A stretch of DNA of 64,000 nt from Diplosphaera chodatii (taxonomy: Eukaryota; Chlorophyta; Trebouxiophyceae; Prasiolales; Stichococcaceae), in the NCBI GenBank assembly GCA_032358165.1, contig JAALGY010000008.1, positions 2,294,001 to 2,358,000 on the forward strand, written 5' to 3'. The number at the start of each line of letters is the position of its first letter. Position 1 is the stretch's first letter. Position numbers and translations under genes: made by a program. Below the pieces are notes generated by a model. It was not told the DNA's origin. It was given only the letters and a program-made list of their open reading frames with translations, and searched no databases. Below are positions 46,159 through 58,134 of this stretch, piece after piece.

Positions 46159-49100
46159 ATGGCCTTCAGCCACCTGGGCTTCGTCGGCGACGTGCATGCG
46201 CTTGAGCTTGTCACCGATGCCTCAGGCAGCCTCACGCACCTCCTTGCAGGTGCGGTTGCCAGCAGGCACGATCGTAGGTTGGCACATGTTGCTGAAGCGG
46301 CGCCCTGCGCTGCCGCACCCGACGGCACCTATGGCTTGGAATGGCGCCAAACACATTGCCTGCTGCTTCACACGCTTGCAGGCACCGGCTCGCAGCTGCT
46401 GGTGTACGCGCTACCGGGCGGACAGCTGCTGCGCGCCGAGACGGTGCTGCCGAATGCGGCTCGGGTGCACGGCATCACGTCGGCGCCGCTCGACAGGGGC
46501 GTCCTGGCGATCGCGGTGCACGGCGACCATTACGCCAAGGCGAGCCGTCCATTACCGGGCTATGATAGCACCTGCAGCTGCTCCGCACTGCTCGCGGCAC
46601 AGCTCTGTAGCTGTGGCGCTCCTGCTGCAACGCCATGCCTTTGCTGTGCATGAGTCAGTGTCGGCAGCACCAGACGCTTGTGTGGCGAACTCGCTTGCAG
46701 GTCCTGGCGTTTGACAGCCCGAGCTGCAGCCTGACGGCGGTTGCAGAGACGCCGCGGCTGTGCCGCTGGACGCTGGCCGCTGCGCTGCTGCCGCTGCCGG
46801 CGCCAGGCGCCGCTGGGGCGGTGCTGACCCGCCGCGGCCAACCCGCAGCGCTCTGGGATGTGCAGCCGGCAGCGGCGCTGGCGGTGGGCCTGTCCGACAA
46901 CAGCGTGCTGCTGTACGCTGTGGCATTCGCAGCAGTCGAGCAGCAGGTGCAGAACGGGCATCCGGACGTGCTCCTGGGTACAGGGTTGTTGTCTTGCCCG
47001 GACGCAGCCCCCACCCAACACGGGGCTGAGCAGTCTGCGGTGGCCTGATCGTTTTTCTCCCCCTTCAGCGGTGGCGCTCACAAACAGCACAGCAGCGCTT
47101 TCACTGTGCTGATACTTGGCGCAAACCATCGTGCTGGCTGCCGCAGGCGCTGGCGCCGGTCATGCAGCTGCGCTGCGCCACCGCGCCGCTGCTGTACTCC
47201 ATGGACCTGCGGTGGCACCTCAGCGGCGGCGGCGCCACCGCTGCTTGCGATGCCGCCAGCGGCGGCAGCAGGAGTCTTAGCCGCAGGGGCGGCGGCGGCG
47301 GCGGCGGCGGCGACGTGAGCAGCAGGAGCGGCGGCCGCAGTGGAAACGGGGGCAGCGGCGGCGGCGCCGCCACGCTGTGGGTGGCGGCGGGCACGGTCTT
47401 CCTGGATGTGCTCACCTGGGCAGGCCCCGCGCTGCCGCTGGCCGCGCTGCGGGGGCGCGCGGTCCCGGGTGCGTGCTGCCGCTCCCGTTTTGGCGTCGTG
47501 CCGTCTTCCATTCGTCCGCAGATGACGTCTGTTCTAGGGACACAGGCATGCGGGTGATCTGCCGGATCCGCCCACCTTCTGTGCAGGGCCACGGCCTTTG
47601 GGAGCGGCCAGAAACCCGCTGCAGCAGCAGAAACTGCAGCCGCAGCCCAGCCACAGCCTGCGGGCTGACGGCAGCGTGCAGCTGGCAGCGCAGCCCGCGC
47701 AGCCGGCGGCCGCGGGGTCACAGTCGGGCGTGGGGGACCCGGCAGCTGGAAGCAGCCCGGCGGCCATCACGCGGCCGGTGCAGCGGACGCTCAGAGGCCA
47801 CGAGGGCTCCATACACAGGTGCTGCCCCAGGGCCTCCGCCTCGCTGCCTTTGCCCTGCAGCTTCCTGTCTCCTCCTGCTGCTGCTAATGTTCGAGCCTCA
47901 AACACTGCTGTGTACGGTGCCTGGCTTCCCTGCAGTCGCTGTCATGGGTGCCTGGGCCATGTGCAAGGTCACACGGCTGGCATCAGTGCTGTGACGTGCC
48001 GTGCTGCAGGGTGGCCTGGTCGGCAGACGGCGCTGTGCTGGCGTCCGCCTCCGATGACCGCAGCGTGCGCCTGTGGGCGGCCGGCCCTGCAGCGATATCC
48101 TCGGGCTCCAACTCGGGTGCTGCACCCCAGCTGTCAGCTCTATGCGCTTGCCTGACCTTGTGGAAGCACCCTATGTACCCCAGCAACCGCTCCTGGCTCC
48201 TGCTGCGGTGTAGCATCTCTTAACTTCATACTGGATGCCATGGAACCTGTAGAACTGCAACAGCATCTCCTCCGGCACAGGAAAATCAGAGGGCATTGTC
48301 AAGCACCAGCATGCGCTGACCTGGGGACCATCACCTCACATCGCTTCACCACGCTTGCTGCAGGGGCGGGCGCCGGCGGCGACGACCAGCCGCTGGCGGT
48401 GCTGCACGGGCACGCGTCGCGGCTGTGGGACGTGCATGTGGACGGCGGCCTCGTCGCGACCGGCAGCGAGGACCGCACCGTCAGGTGCGCCGTGCAAAGC
48501 GATCGTCTAGCGCAGCAGGGTGAACGCAAAACAGGCAAGGAGCAGAGATGACTATGCTCACGGCCACACCGCAGCAGAACTGCCTGCGGCCGCTGCCAAC
48601 CCTCAAAGCTGCGTCGCACACCGAATCAGCCTTCAACAGTTGCACGCGGCAGGTGTCACAGTACACAACCCGCCACCACGACAGCGCACAGGCTGGTGCC
48701 GCGCGCAGGCTGTGGCGGGCTGCAGACGGGCGGCAGCTGGCGCAGCTGCACGGCCACGGCGGCCGTGGCGTGTGGCGCGTGCGGTTCCGCGACGGGGTGC
48801 TGGCATCGGCGGGCGCCGACGCGAGCGTCAAGCTGTGGCGCCTGGCCAGCTGGCTGCCGGAGGCCGCGGTGAGCGCTGGAAGGAAACCCCCTTCATGCGC
48901 CGATAAAGGCGGCATGCATGCGGATGTGCCGGGGACGAACCCCCGACACATGTCCTGTGCATTGACATGCAACCACCATGGCCACGGTGCTTGCTGAGCT
49001 CACACAGAGCCAGGGTTACACAGGGCTCAAGATTGTCCCAGCAAGCAGACTACATTGCAGCACTATCTGCTGGCTTTCACCATGAAGCCAGCTGTAGTGT

Positions 49101-52100
49101 GCTACAATGTGAGCGGCGGGTGCTCAGGGTCGCTTGGCCCCCTGGTGCAGCTGCGGGGGCGGGGTGGCGCCGCGCCGGCACAGCGGCAGGCGGAGCCGCT
49201 GCAGGGCTGGGTGGCGTCGGACCTGCCGCTGACGCCCAGCACCCCGGAGGGCACCGGCGGTACGCCGATTTCTGACTGTGCTCGTGCCGATTCCTGCTTT
49301 CCGGCTTTGTGATGAGGCCTGTCAATCGGCTGGCAGGAGCCTAGCTCTGCATTTGTACAGCACCGTCCCGGTTGCTGTGTGCCAGTCAGACATGCCACTC
49401 ACTCAGGCTGGCAGCAGACCACAGAGAAGTGACCAATGCCGCTTGGGCCGAAAGCAGGCACCCGCCAGCGTGACAGCAAGTCGGAGTTTGTGCGCTGCAT
49501 CGCACTGGCTGACGACCGCACCCTGTTCGTGGGCACCAACCACGGCGCGGTGCACCGTGCCACGCTGCCGGCAGGTGATGGGTCTGTACTGCGTGGCCCC
49601 TGGCATTCTATCTTCAGGATGCGCTTGCAGCTGATGCAGCGAAAAACGGGAGGCTCCCCTGGCATGTGTCATGCTCGGGTCGCCGAGCAGCATCTGTAGG
49701 TTTGCCACGTGAGGTGTATGATTGCATGCATGCCGCTGCAGCGGCCGCGGCGGCCGGCAGAGCCCGGCTGGCGTGGGACTCTCAGCTGTATGCCAGCGGG
49801 GACCGTGCCGCGGTGCTCGTCATGGCGGCGTTCCAGGCGCCGCCGCGACAAGTTCACCTGCACGCATCAGCACCTGCGGCCTTCAACAGCAGCCGCAACG
49901 GCGGCACACCATCTGCAGAGCTCCCGCCAGACACCCTCAGCCTGCTGTTCAGCGACAGCCGCGGCGGCGCCGTGCACATGACGGTGCGTGCGGTGCCGGA
50001 AGCGGCGGGCGGCGCCGGGTCGTGCGCCGCGGGCAGCGTCACACGCTGGCAGCCGCACGGCGGCAGGTGCGCCCCGTGCAGTGGTCGATGGACAGGTTGG
50101 GGTTGTGTACCCTGGGTCACTCTCGGTGTGAGTGAGTTGCAGCAGTCTGGAAACCTTTCGTTTGACAGCCGCACTGAATGCACGGCAGCCAGCAGTCGGC
50201 GGCGGCATGTCTCTGGCAGCCTGCGGCTCACTCGCGGCTGTGCGCCTTTGCCGCAGGCTGGTGCTGGGGCTGTTCTGGAGCGCGGCGCTGGGGGCGGGGC
50301 GCTTCTTCACTGCCGACAACGCTGGAGAGCTCTGCCTCTGGGCCGCACCTGGGCCTGGTAGGTGATTCAAGGGCAGCTCATGGTCCCGAGGCAGCATATA
50401 TGCACAAGCAGGTCTGCATGCGGTGGCTGTGCAGCCGTGCAGGGCAACAGCACCTGCAGTACAGGGTTGCTCCATGGGCATGGCTCTCAATGGGGCTGCA
50501 GCGCCACATGCAGGCCTTACGTATAGCGCTGGGTCAAACTGGGTCGTAACCGGGGTGCCTGCACCACACTCCGAGCCCGAGCATCTGCACAGCCCAGCAA
50601 TCTGCAGCGCCACGTCCATATTTTACGCACCTGTGTTGCTGCACAGGCGGGGCACGGCCGGCGCTGCTGGCGACCGCCGCGTCGCCCCTCCCGCGCCGCA
50701 GCAGCCCCCACATCATCGCCCTGGCGGCGGACGCGGCGGCGGGCGTCGCCGTGTGCGGCGACAGCCGGGGCGCCGTCTTCGCCTTCGCGCTGCCGGCGGA
50801 GCTGCCGACGGCGGGTGCGGCGCCGCGCCTGCCATGACTGACTTGAAATCGTGCTTTGACGCCCGACGTCGTGATGTTGATTGCCACGCAAGATGATGTC
50901 TGTACAAGGATCAGTACCATGCTGCTGAATGTGAAGAATGTTTCGTTGCTGCAGGAACACCATATGGGCTGGATCAGACTGCAAAGCTGCAAAGCAAGAG
51001 CTTGCCTCTCATTTGCTGACGACATGCCAGTGCAGGCCCAAGTGGTGCGGCGGCGGCCCGGCTGCAGTGCGTGGCGGCGTTTCCGCGCATCCACGGGCGC
51101 GCCCCCGTCGGCTTCTGCGCCATCCACGCAGGTGCTATCCCGCAGCTCAGCATGCGGCGGACAACCGGGGCCCGCATGGCAGATTGCTGCATCCTCAGAT
51201 GTGGCTCTACTATAAACGCTGCGGCCCACAGCTCAGCACGCGGCGGACAACCGGGTCCTGCATGGCAGAGTGCTGCATCCTCAGATGTGGCTGACCTCTA
51301 TAAGCCTCCTGCGTGACACATCGCCAGTGCTCAGGGGGCGCATGGCTGCTGCTTGCATCATCTCATGTGCCAACATGTCGACATGTCAACCTGACCCCTG
51401 ATTATGCGAATGCACTTGCCGCTGCATCAGGCGGCCTGGTCACCAGCGGCGGCCGCGACGGCTGCATCCAGCAGTACCGGCTGCGGCCGCCGCAGCACTG
51501 GCGGCGGGCTGCAGCCGAGGAGCCGTCGCCGGCGCCGCCGCCGCCGATCAAGCAGCAGCAGCAGCAGCTGTTGCGGCCGTGTCAGCAGCCAGGCGCAGCC
51601 TCAGAAGCAGCCCTAGACGCAGCCACAGAAGCAGACGCAGAAGCGGGGGCAGGAGCAGAAGCACCTGCAGATGCAGACGCATTCGCAGGCGTAGAGGCAG
51701 CCACGCAGCCGACGGCGCTGTGGCGGAAGCTGGAAGCTGCCGGGCGGCAGGCGCTGGTCCCATCTTCCCTGGAGCGGCTGCCGGGCATCAGCACGCCGGT
51801 GGCGGATGTCGTGGTGCCGGTGGCGGATGCTGGAAGTAGCGGCGGCGGTGGCGGCGCAGAGCGAATCGTCTGCGGCTGGCAGGTGACGCCACAAGATCAG
51901 CCTGCAGGCCTGACACATAGACTTGACCATATATTGCCCAGCGCTGCTGTGCATGGGTGATATACTGCATGGCTGAGAGTGCAATGATGTTTCCACAATA
52001 AGCATGCAGGTGCTGAATCATTGCGAAGGCTGTTGTGGAAGTGTCAAATGACACTCGTGCGGCAAAGTACAGGCGGCGGACTTCATCATCGCCAGCCTGA

Positions 52101-55100
52101 GCGCGGGGTGCGAGCTGCGGCGCTTCCACTGCGGCAGCCTGCACCGGCCGTTTGCGCTGCGCTTCGGGCCCGGCGCCGACGCCACCTTCGTCTTCCACAA
52201 GGGCGACCAGCTGCACATTCACAGGCGAGGGGATTTGCAGTGACCCCATCCGGCTCGACGTAACATTGGAAAACCGCCGATCAAGGTCAGGCACAGTGAT
52301 GATGGGGGGTTGCGGGCTACAGGATGCACGTCCAGGCTGTGAGCGAGGCTCACACTAAACATATTATGCGCCCCGACGCGCTACACAGTAATTAAAATCG
52401 ACAAGCAGTATGCACATTGTGCAGGCGGCGGGACCCTAGGGGCGCGGCGGCGATGCCGCGGGCGCTGGGACTCAGCCACCATGGGGTGGAGATCAACGCC
52501 GCCGCGCTGCTGCTGAACGCAACCGGTGCCAAAAACGATGGCACCGGTTGCGGCGCCTCAGGTGCGCAGCACTTTGACAGTGGGTGCATTTCGGCCGGCA
52601 CAGCCTGAGGATGGCCTTGTGTGTGCTCACTGAGCTGTGAATTGGCGCCATGTGCATACTTGGCATCCACGTCACCTCACGCACAGCTGGCACTTTGGCA
52701 GTTCCATCCGGGTGCATGCTGAGCAGACGCAAGTCTTGCAGGGTCACAGTTGCGCTGGCAGTCTGCTGTCCGTGTGAGCAGGAGATCTACACGGACACCA
52801 TCACTCATGCTGACTATCAGAATCGCTACAAGTCAACCGTGAAGTGAGCGCCTTCAGTCTGTAGTTATGCAGCTCTGATCTGTGCAGGGTGCGTGGTCAC
52901 GGGCTGCGACGACGGCTCGCTGTACGCGGCGCGCTTCGACGCCGCGGCGGCGCCGCCGCAGGGCGTGGCGACCGCGGCCAGGGTGGGTGAGCAGGCGGCG
53001 GGGGCTGCCGTCAAGGCGCTCGCCTCGGCGCCGGTCGCGGGGCTGCCGGGTGCGCCTCCTGCTGTGCTGGCCGTCGTGAGGGTTTGCTGGTCTCAGTTTG
53101 CAGAGCTCGCGGGTTCCTTGCGACTTGCCACCACCTGGCCAGAGCTGGGTGCTGCCAGCAGCAGTTGCGCCATAATCAGAGCGCCACGTGCCCAGAGCAA
53201 TTCGTACAGCCGAAGTTCCAGCACCGCGATCCCAGAAGCTCGCTTTGCTGAAAGGCTGCTCTTGTTCGCGCAGTCACGGGTCATTGGCAGGTAAGCGAGG
53301 GGAACGTGTTGCTTAGTTTCTTTTTGGGTGCTACTGAGTTGGAACATTGTGAGCAAGAAGCACAGCAGCAGCATTGAACTTTGCCAGCATCTCCAAATGT
53401 GCTGCCGCAGGCGGGCACCTGCTCATCAGCGCAGGCGCAAAGGAGGTGCTGGGCGCCTGGCTGCTGCGGCCGGGTGCCGCCGGCCGCGCAGCTGCAGCAG
53501 CCCCCGGCGGCGGCGGCGGCGGCGGCGGCGGCAGCGCTCCGGGGTGGGACGCCACCTGGCTGGCGACGCGGCCGCCGCCGGTGGGCGGCGCCCGCCGCAA
53601 GTCCACCCCCCAGGTGCGGCCGGTGCTCAGGCCCCACTAGCGCGGGCCCGCCGCCAAAGGCAACAGGAGGGTGGGAGCAGGGTCTGTCAGGGCGTGGGAC
53701 GCGGCCCATGCAGATGTCTGAGCACCCTGTGGCGGCGTCGTATCCCGCAGGGCGTCAACGCGGCGGAGTGCGACCACCGGGTGCTGGCGGTGTGCGTGTT
53801 CGGCGCCGCCGCCAGCGGCGACGGCGGCGGCGACGATGCCACGGCCTTCGTCGCGACGGCCGGCTCCCGAGGCACCGTCCAGCTGCTGCACATGCAGGTG
53901 CGCAGATGAACTCTAGATATCAAGCGGCCCCACATGCTGCTGCTGCGGCGGCCGCACAGGGCCTGTAGAGGCTGGTGCCTGCAGGAGGCGCCGAGCCTCA
54001 CACCCCGTGCAGGCATGGCAGGGTTTGCGTCTGCAAGGTGCAGCAGGCGATGTCCATGCAGGAGCGCTCAATCTGACAATCTGACACTGGCCAGCACGCC
54101 GGACGCAACTCTTTCGCTGGATGCAGCTTGTTCCTGCTGACCGGCTGCGTCCCAGCTGCAGGCGCGCCGGCAGTCCTGGGCGCCGCTGGCGGACATGCGG
54201 CACCATGCCTGCCCCGCCATCTCGCTGGCGCACCTGGCGGGCGGCGCCGCGGGCGGCGCGGGGCCCCACCCTGGGGCAGAGGCGCACAGGAGCCCCCCTG
54301 GGGCAGCAGCCCCGCCGGCGCGGCACCTGCTGTTCAGCGGCGGCACCGACGGCGCCGTCGCCATCTGGGACGTCAGCGCAGCCGTGGCGGGCGTCGGTCG
54401 CCGTGGCGGCGGCGGCACGCCGGCCGCGGCGCGGCTGGCGCCGCTCGCGGTGCTGCGGGGCGCCCACCAGTCGGGCGTCAACAGCCTCGCGGCGGCGTGG
54501 CTGCCGGCGCCCGAGGCGGAGGCCCCGCAGCAAGCGGCGGCCGTCACAGCAGCGGCGGCGGCGCCACCCAGTCACTCACCTGCCAATGGCGCGCACCCTG
54601 CCAGCGGTAGCAGGCAAAACGGCACCGCTGGCCGCAACAGTATGTGCCGGACCGCAGTCCTGGTCTCCGGGGGGGACGACCAGGCGCTGGCAGTGACGGC
54701 TGTGGCGGTCGGCGGCGGCTGCGCGGAACCGCGGCCGGCGCCGCGCAACACCGCAGCCGCGGCCTCCGGCGGCGACCCGGACAGCGCAGCGGGACCGCCA
54801 GCCGCCGGCTCCGCTCACACAGCGCAGCCGGCAGGTATGGATGCCAGCAAAGCAGCGGCGTCAGGTGCGCCTGCGACGGCGCTGGTGTCTGTCGGCGGGC
54901 CGCGGCGGCTGCCCAACGCGCACGCCTCGGCGGTGCGGGCGGTGTGGACCGATGGAGACGCGGCCTTCAGCACGGGGCTGGACCAGTGCGTGCGCCGCTG
55001 GCGCCTCGTCGCGCAGCCGCCTGACACCACCAGCGGCGGCGGCCCCGGCAGCGACAGCGTCGGCAGCGGCGGCAGCGGTGGTGACGGCAGCGGCGGGGCC

Positions 55101-55343
55101 CCAGCCGGACGCCCGACGCGTCCGGCCGCAGGCAGCGGCGAGGGAGCGCTTCCGCCGCCGCCGCCGCCGGCAGCGGCGGAGCCAGGGGGCGCGGCAGCCG
55201 GCAGCTGGAAGCTGGTCGAGCGGGCGGCGCAGGTGCTGCAGGTGCTGGAGCCCAGCTGCCTGGGGGTTGCGCCAGCCGGCGGAGGCAACGCCGTGGCGGT
55301 GGCCGGGCGGGGCATGCAGGTGCTGACATCCGGTGTGCCATAA
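46159..55343 (+). CDS. WDR6: WDR6/Trm734 WD40 protein, tRNA (nucleotide 34) 2'-O-methyltransferase cofactor
   Basis: WDR6 (yeast Trm734/Rtt10) binds the FTSJ1/Trm7 methyltransferase and directs 2'-O-methylation of tRNA position 34 in the cytoplasm. 1595 aa, 21 exons: 46159-46249, 46382-46539, 46701-46946, 47147-47468, 47587-47818, 48010-48116, 48364-48484, 48709-48868, 49151-49259, 49458-49574, 49742-50066, 50257-50357, 50647-50814, 51036-51131, 51431-51882, 52073-52224, 52425-52561, 52888-53049, 53411-53613, 53751-53897, 54162-55343. Family marks in order: LAGTGSQLLVYALPGG, RVHGI, LRGHEGSIHR, SASDDRSVRLW, ATGSEDRTVR, FVRCIALADDRTLFVGTNHG, LVLGLFWSAALGA, ERIVCGWQAADFIIASL, CDDGSLYAA, LLFSGGTDGAVAIWDV, HQSGVNSLAAAW. 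Longer than the roughly 1100-1400 aa usual, mainly through Ala/Gly/Gln/Glu-rich inserts. Introns 2 (AAG|GCGAGC) and 16 (CAG|GCGAGG) have GC donors. The last exon is open throughout, but a small intron inside it cannot be excluded. Confidence 0.9.
51143..51292. repeat. 86-bp-period tandem duplication in WDR6 intron 14
   Basis: Two 64-bp copies, 51143-51206 and 51229-51292, with about five mismatches; the bases after each (CTATAA-containing) are also related, so the duplicated unit is about 86 bp. The first copy starts 11 bases after the end of exon 14; all of it lies in the intron 51132-51430. Confidence 0.85.
52519..52551. repeat. Perfect 12-bp inverted repeat inside WDR6 exon 17
   Basis: GCAACCGGTGCC at 52519-52530 and its exact reverse complement at 52540-52551 enclose a 9-nt A-rich loop. 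The element is in the reading frame but adds a stretch (ATGAKNDGTG) that looks unlike WD40 sequence. A GT at 52526 inside the left arm and the chosen donor at 52562 are both phase 1, so splicing at either keeps the frame. Confidence 0.85.
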
Positions 55344-56285
55344 CTTTGCACAGCGGGAGGCAAGCGGTGATGAGTGTACTGGAGTGATAGGAGTGACAAA
55401 CCAGGCCTCAGGCTGTCGTGATCCTGGTCAGCATGCATATTCAGCATTGACAATAGTAGTGCTGCAGCTCCCGCAACCAGTCGGCAGGTTGAAGCAGCTG
55501 GAAGCCCGGTCGGTCGGGATCGGTTGGCCGATCGAACTGGATGAGGATCCAGTGCTGATATGCCCCACCTGGAGGATCTCGTGGTGCGTGCACGGGGCAC
55601 GGCGAGAGTCCCATTCCTGAGTCAGCGCCCCGAGATTCCGTTCCAGCCTGGATGGCAACACCTCCCGTGACCCGCCAACCGCCACACTTGCATTGTCACA
55701 CTTCCTGACTGCCCAACATTGGCTCTCTCACCAGCCAGTAGACAACACTGCTGCCGCCTTGAAGCCTTGCGGGCTGCGCAGGCGGCTTCGTACTTAGCCT
55801 CGATCCGGCAAGCTTACCAACAGGTGCGCGGCTTGCCGCAGCCCCACGGTTGTCCAGACATTGCTTGCAAGCGTTCTGAATAAGATGTTATCTGCGCTGT
55901 GCGTGTTGTCCAGCAAGATCGCCGGCGGCGGGCATGCTGTTGCCGTGTCTGGTGGTGCGCTGTCGTCGAGTAGGACGGCGGTTGCATGGTGAATATGCAT
56001 GGCGAGCTGCTCCGGCAATAACAGTGGACTGCGTAACGCTTAAGGCGGGGCACCGTGGTGTTCGTCACATGCTCGGGAGGCCATGTTGTCCGATCTGCCC
56101 AACCTTGTGCAATCAGTACACCCGGCATCATGTCGGTTGCTTACGTCCTTCAGGCTCTGCGCATGCTGTTCGGCTTCGCGGAAAGGAGTCCAGAAAGCCT
56201 CAAGTGCCCACTCACGATGATCTGCCCTTCGTGCGGGCTTACGGTGACCATCATATCGGTGTGTTGCGTTGCAGGTTGCGTGAAC
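55344..56285. other. Spacer between WDR6 and the CBM1-like gene
   Basis: About 940 bases with the WDR6 3' flank and the promoter of the next gene. No coding exon, TATA box or repeat could be supported. Confidence 0.5.
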
Positions 56286-58134
56286 ATGGCCTGCCAACGG
56301 CTCCTGCTGGCGCTGGCGCTGGCGCTCGTGGTTGCCTTCGTCGGCTGCGCCAACGCGTCCCGCGACCTGCTGGGTGCGCCCATCGGACGACAGTTGATAC
56401 CATGGTCGCTGTGGCTGCACCCTACCATGCGCAATCACACGTGGCACCGCCCCGAATACACCAATCACCAGACACCGGCCTCATCACAGATCAGGGCCTC
56501 GTCAGGGGATCCGCACCAGAAGTACAGCACTGACAATGTGGTAGTTTCTGTGTGCAGGGCCGGCCCCGTACGTGCAGTGCGGAGGCAAGTCCGGCTGCAC
56601 GGGCGCCCAGTGCCGCGATGGCCCCTGGCCCAACTTCAAGTGCGCCCGCCCTGATGCAGAATTGTGGCCCACAGACAGCTGTTACTTGTCAATACATCAG
56701 CCGCCCACATACAAACAGCTGACATGCTGCAAAAGGTTGCGACTGGCCTCTGCTGCAAGACCTCGGCGAACGTCATGTGGCATGTTTCTGAACAGCATCC
56801 CGCTTCCTCGCCGACAGGTGCGCCAAGTCCGGCTTCAAGTGCTTCCGGGTGAACCAGTATTACTGGCAGTGCGACTCCAAGCAGCCGCCCATGAACGGTG
56901 CGCCTGTGGCCGCTGCCCCGCGGCTGCCCACTCCCCTTGCCTCACCGGCCAAAACGCATGCTGGCCAGAACCCGGACTCCGGGATGAGCTGACAGATGCA
57001 CCCGTGTCAGACAAAACTCTGTCCCTCAAGCTGCTGCCAGTGGCTGTCCTGTCAATGACTGCTGCCAGAGGTGTGCCGCACATGTGTTCGTTGGTGCCCA
57101 CATCAGCCTGAACCCCTTGGCTGGCATGCAGGCTCGCCCACGCCCACGCCCTACGTCAAGTCGGACTTCAAGCAGTGCGGCGGCAGCGGCAACGGCTGCA
57201 AGGTGCAGCCCTGTCATGTTGCAGCCCACTTTCATGCACTTCTGCGGCTCTGCGTACGTAGCACGGCGCACCAGGCCCATGCATATGTGCTGCTGGCAAC
57301 ACCTGCGACGGCGGGGCTGACACACTGCCATGTCGGCCTACTGCTGCTTCGTGGGTTGCAGGGCACCAAGTGCGCCGACAAGGCGTGGCCGCAGGCCCAG
57401 GGCGGCGCCTGCAAGGCGGGGCTCAAGTGCTACCGCGTCTCCTGCGCCTACTGGCAGTGCGACACCCACCAGCCGCCGAAGCAGAACGGTGAGCGCCCTC
57501 AGGGGTCGCAACGCCACAAACCGCGCCTCAGAGGCGTGATGTTCGTGGGCGTTTGCACTGCATTCCCTATACGCCTTTGCACCCCAGGCGTATGTGCTGC
57601 TTGCTGCTTGAGCTCCAGCAGGTCCAGCTATCCGCCTCTGTGGTTACCCACCACAGTAACCACGTTGCATGTGTGAGGGCTGCGCTGACGCTGCTGCTGC
57701 AGCACAGCGCGACGGTGTTGACTGCCCTAAGGGTGCCACTTGCAATGGTCCAGTGAAATGCGTCAAGCCCGGGCCGCCGACCAAGGCGCCCTGCAAGACG
57801 GCGCCGTCCGACTTCAAGCAGTGCGGCGGCAAGGGCAACGGCTGCAAGGTGCGCGCCGGGAACAGGGTTCAGGCCAGCACCGCTGCTGTGGGCTTCGCTG
57901 CGCAGACTGTCCCTGCGATGTGGGCATGTTGGCAAGCGGCCTGTGTCCGCAAGCGATGACCGTGATGATGAACTCTCCGTGGGTTGGTTGCTGAAAGCGG
58001 ATCGCTCCCTTGCGTCGCAGGGCACCAAGTGCAAGGACGCACGCTGGCCGCTGACCCAGGGCGGCAGCTGCGCCCCCTGCCTGAGCTGCTACCGCAAGTC
58101 GGAGTGGTACTACGCCTGCGACACCCACCCTTGA
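56286..58134 (+). CDS. Small secreted protein with three CBM1-like cysteine modules
   Basis: Probably a secreted carbohydrate-binding protein. 235 aa, seven exons: 56286-56373, 56558-56639, 56818-56897, 57132-57202, 57362-57488, 57703-57848, 58021-58134. Signal peptide MACQRLLLALALALVVAFVG. Three repeats of about 55-60 residues follow, each with QCGG near its start, W in the middle and a C-x(2-3)-C-x-R ... aromatic-x-C end: YVQCGGKSGC to NQYYWQC, FKQCGGSGNGC to SCAYWQC, FKQCGGKGNGC to EWYYACDTHP-stop. Thr/Pro/Lys-rich linkers separate them. QCGG plus an aromatic cluster before the last Cys is the pattern of fungal-type CBM1 cellulose-binding modules; Porphyra polysaccharide-binding protein is an algal example with tandem copies. 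The modules here are longer than the roughly 36-residue CBM1, so they may be a related fold. In modules 2 and 3 an intron splits each repeat after NGCK. Confidence 0.82.
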
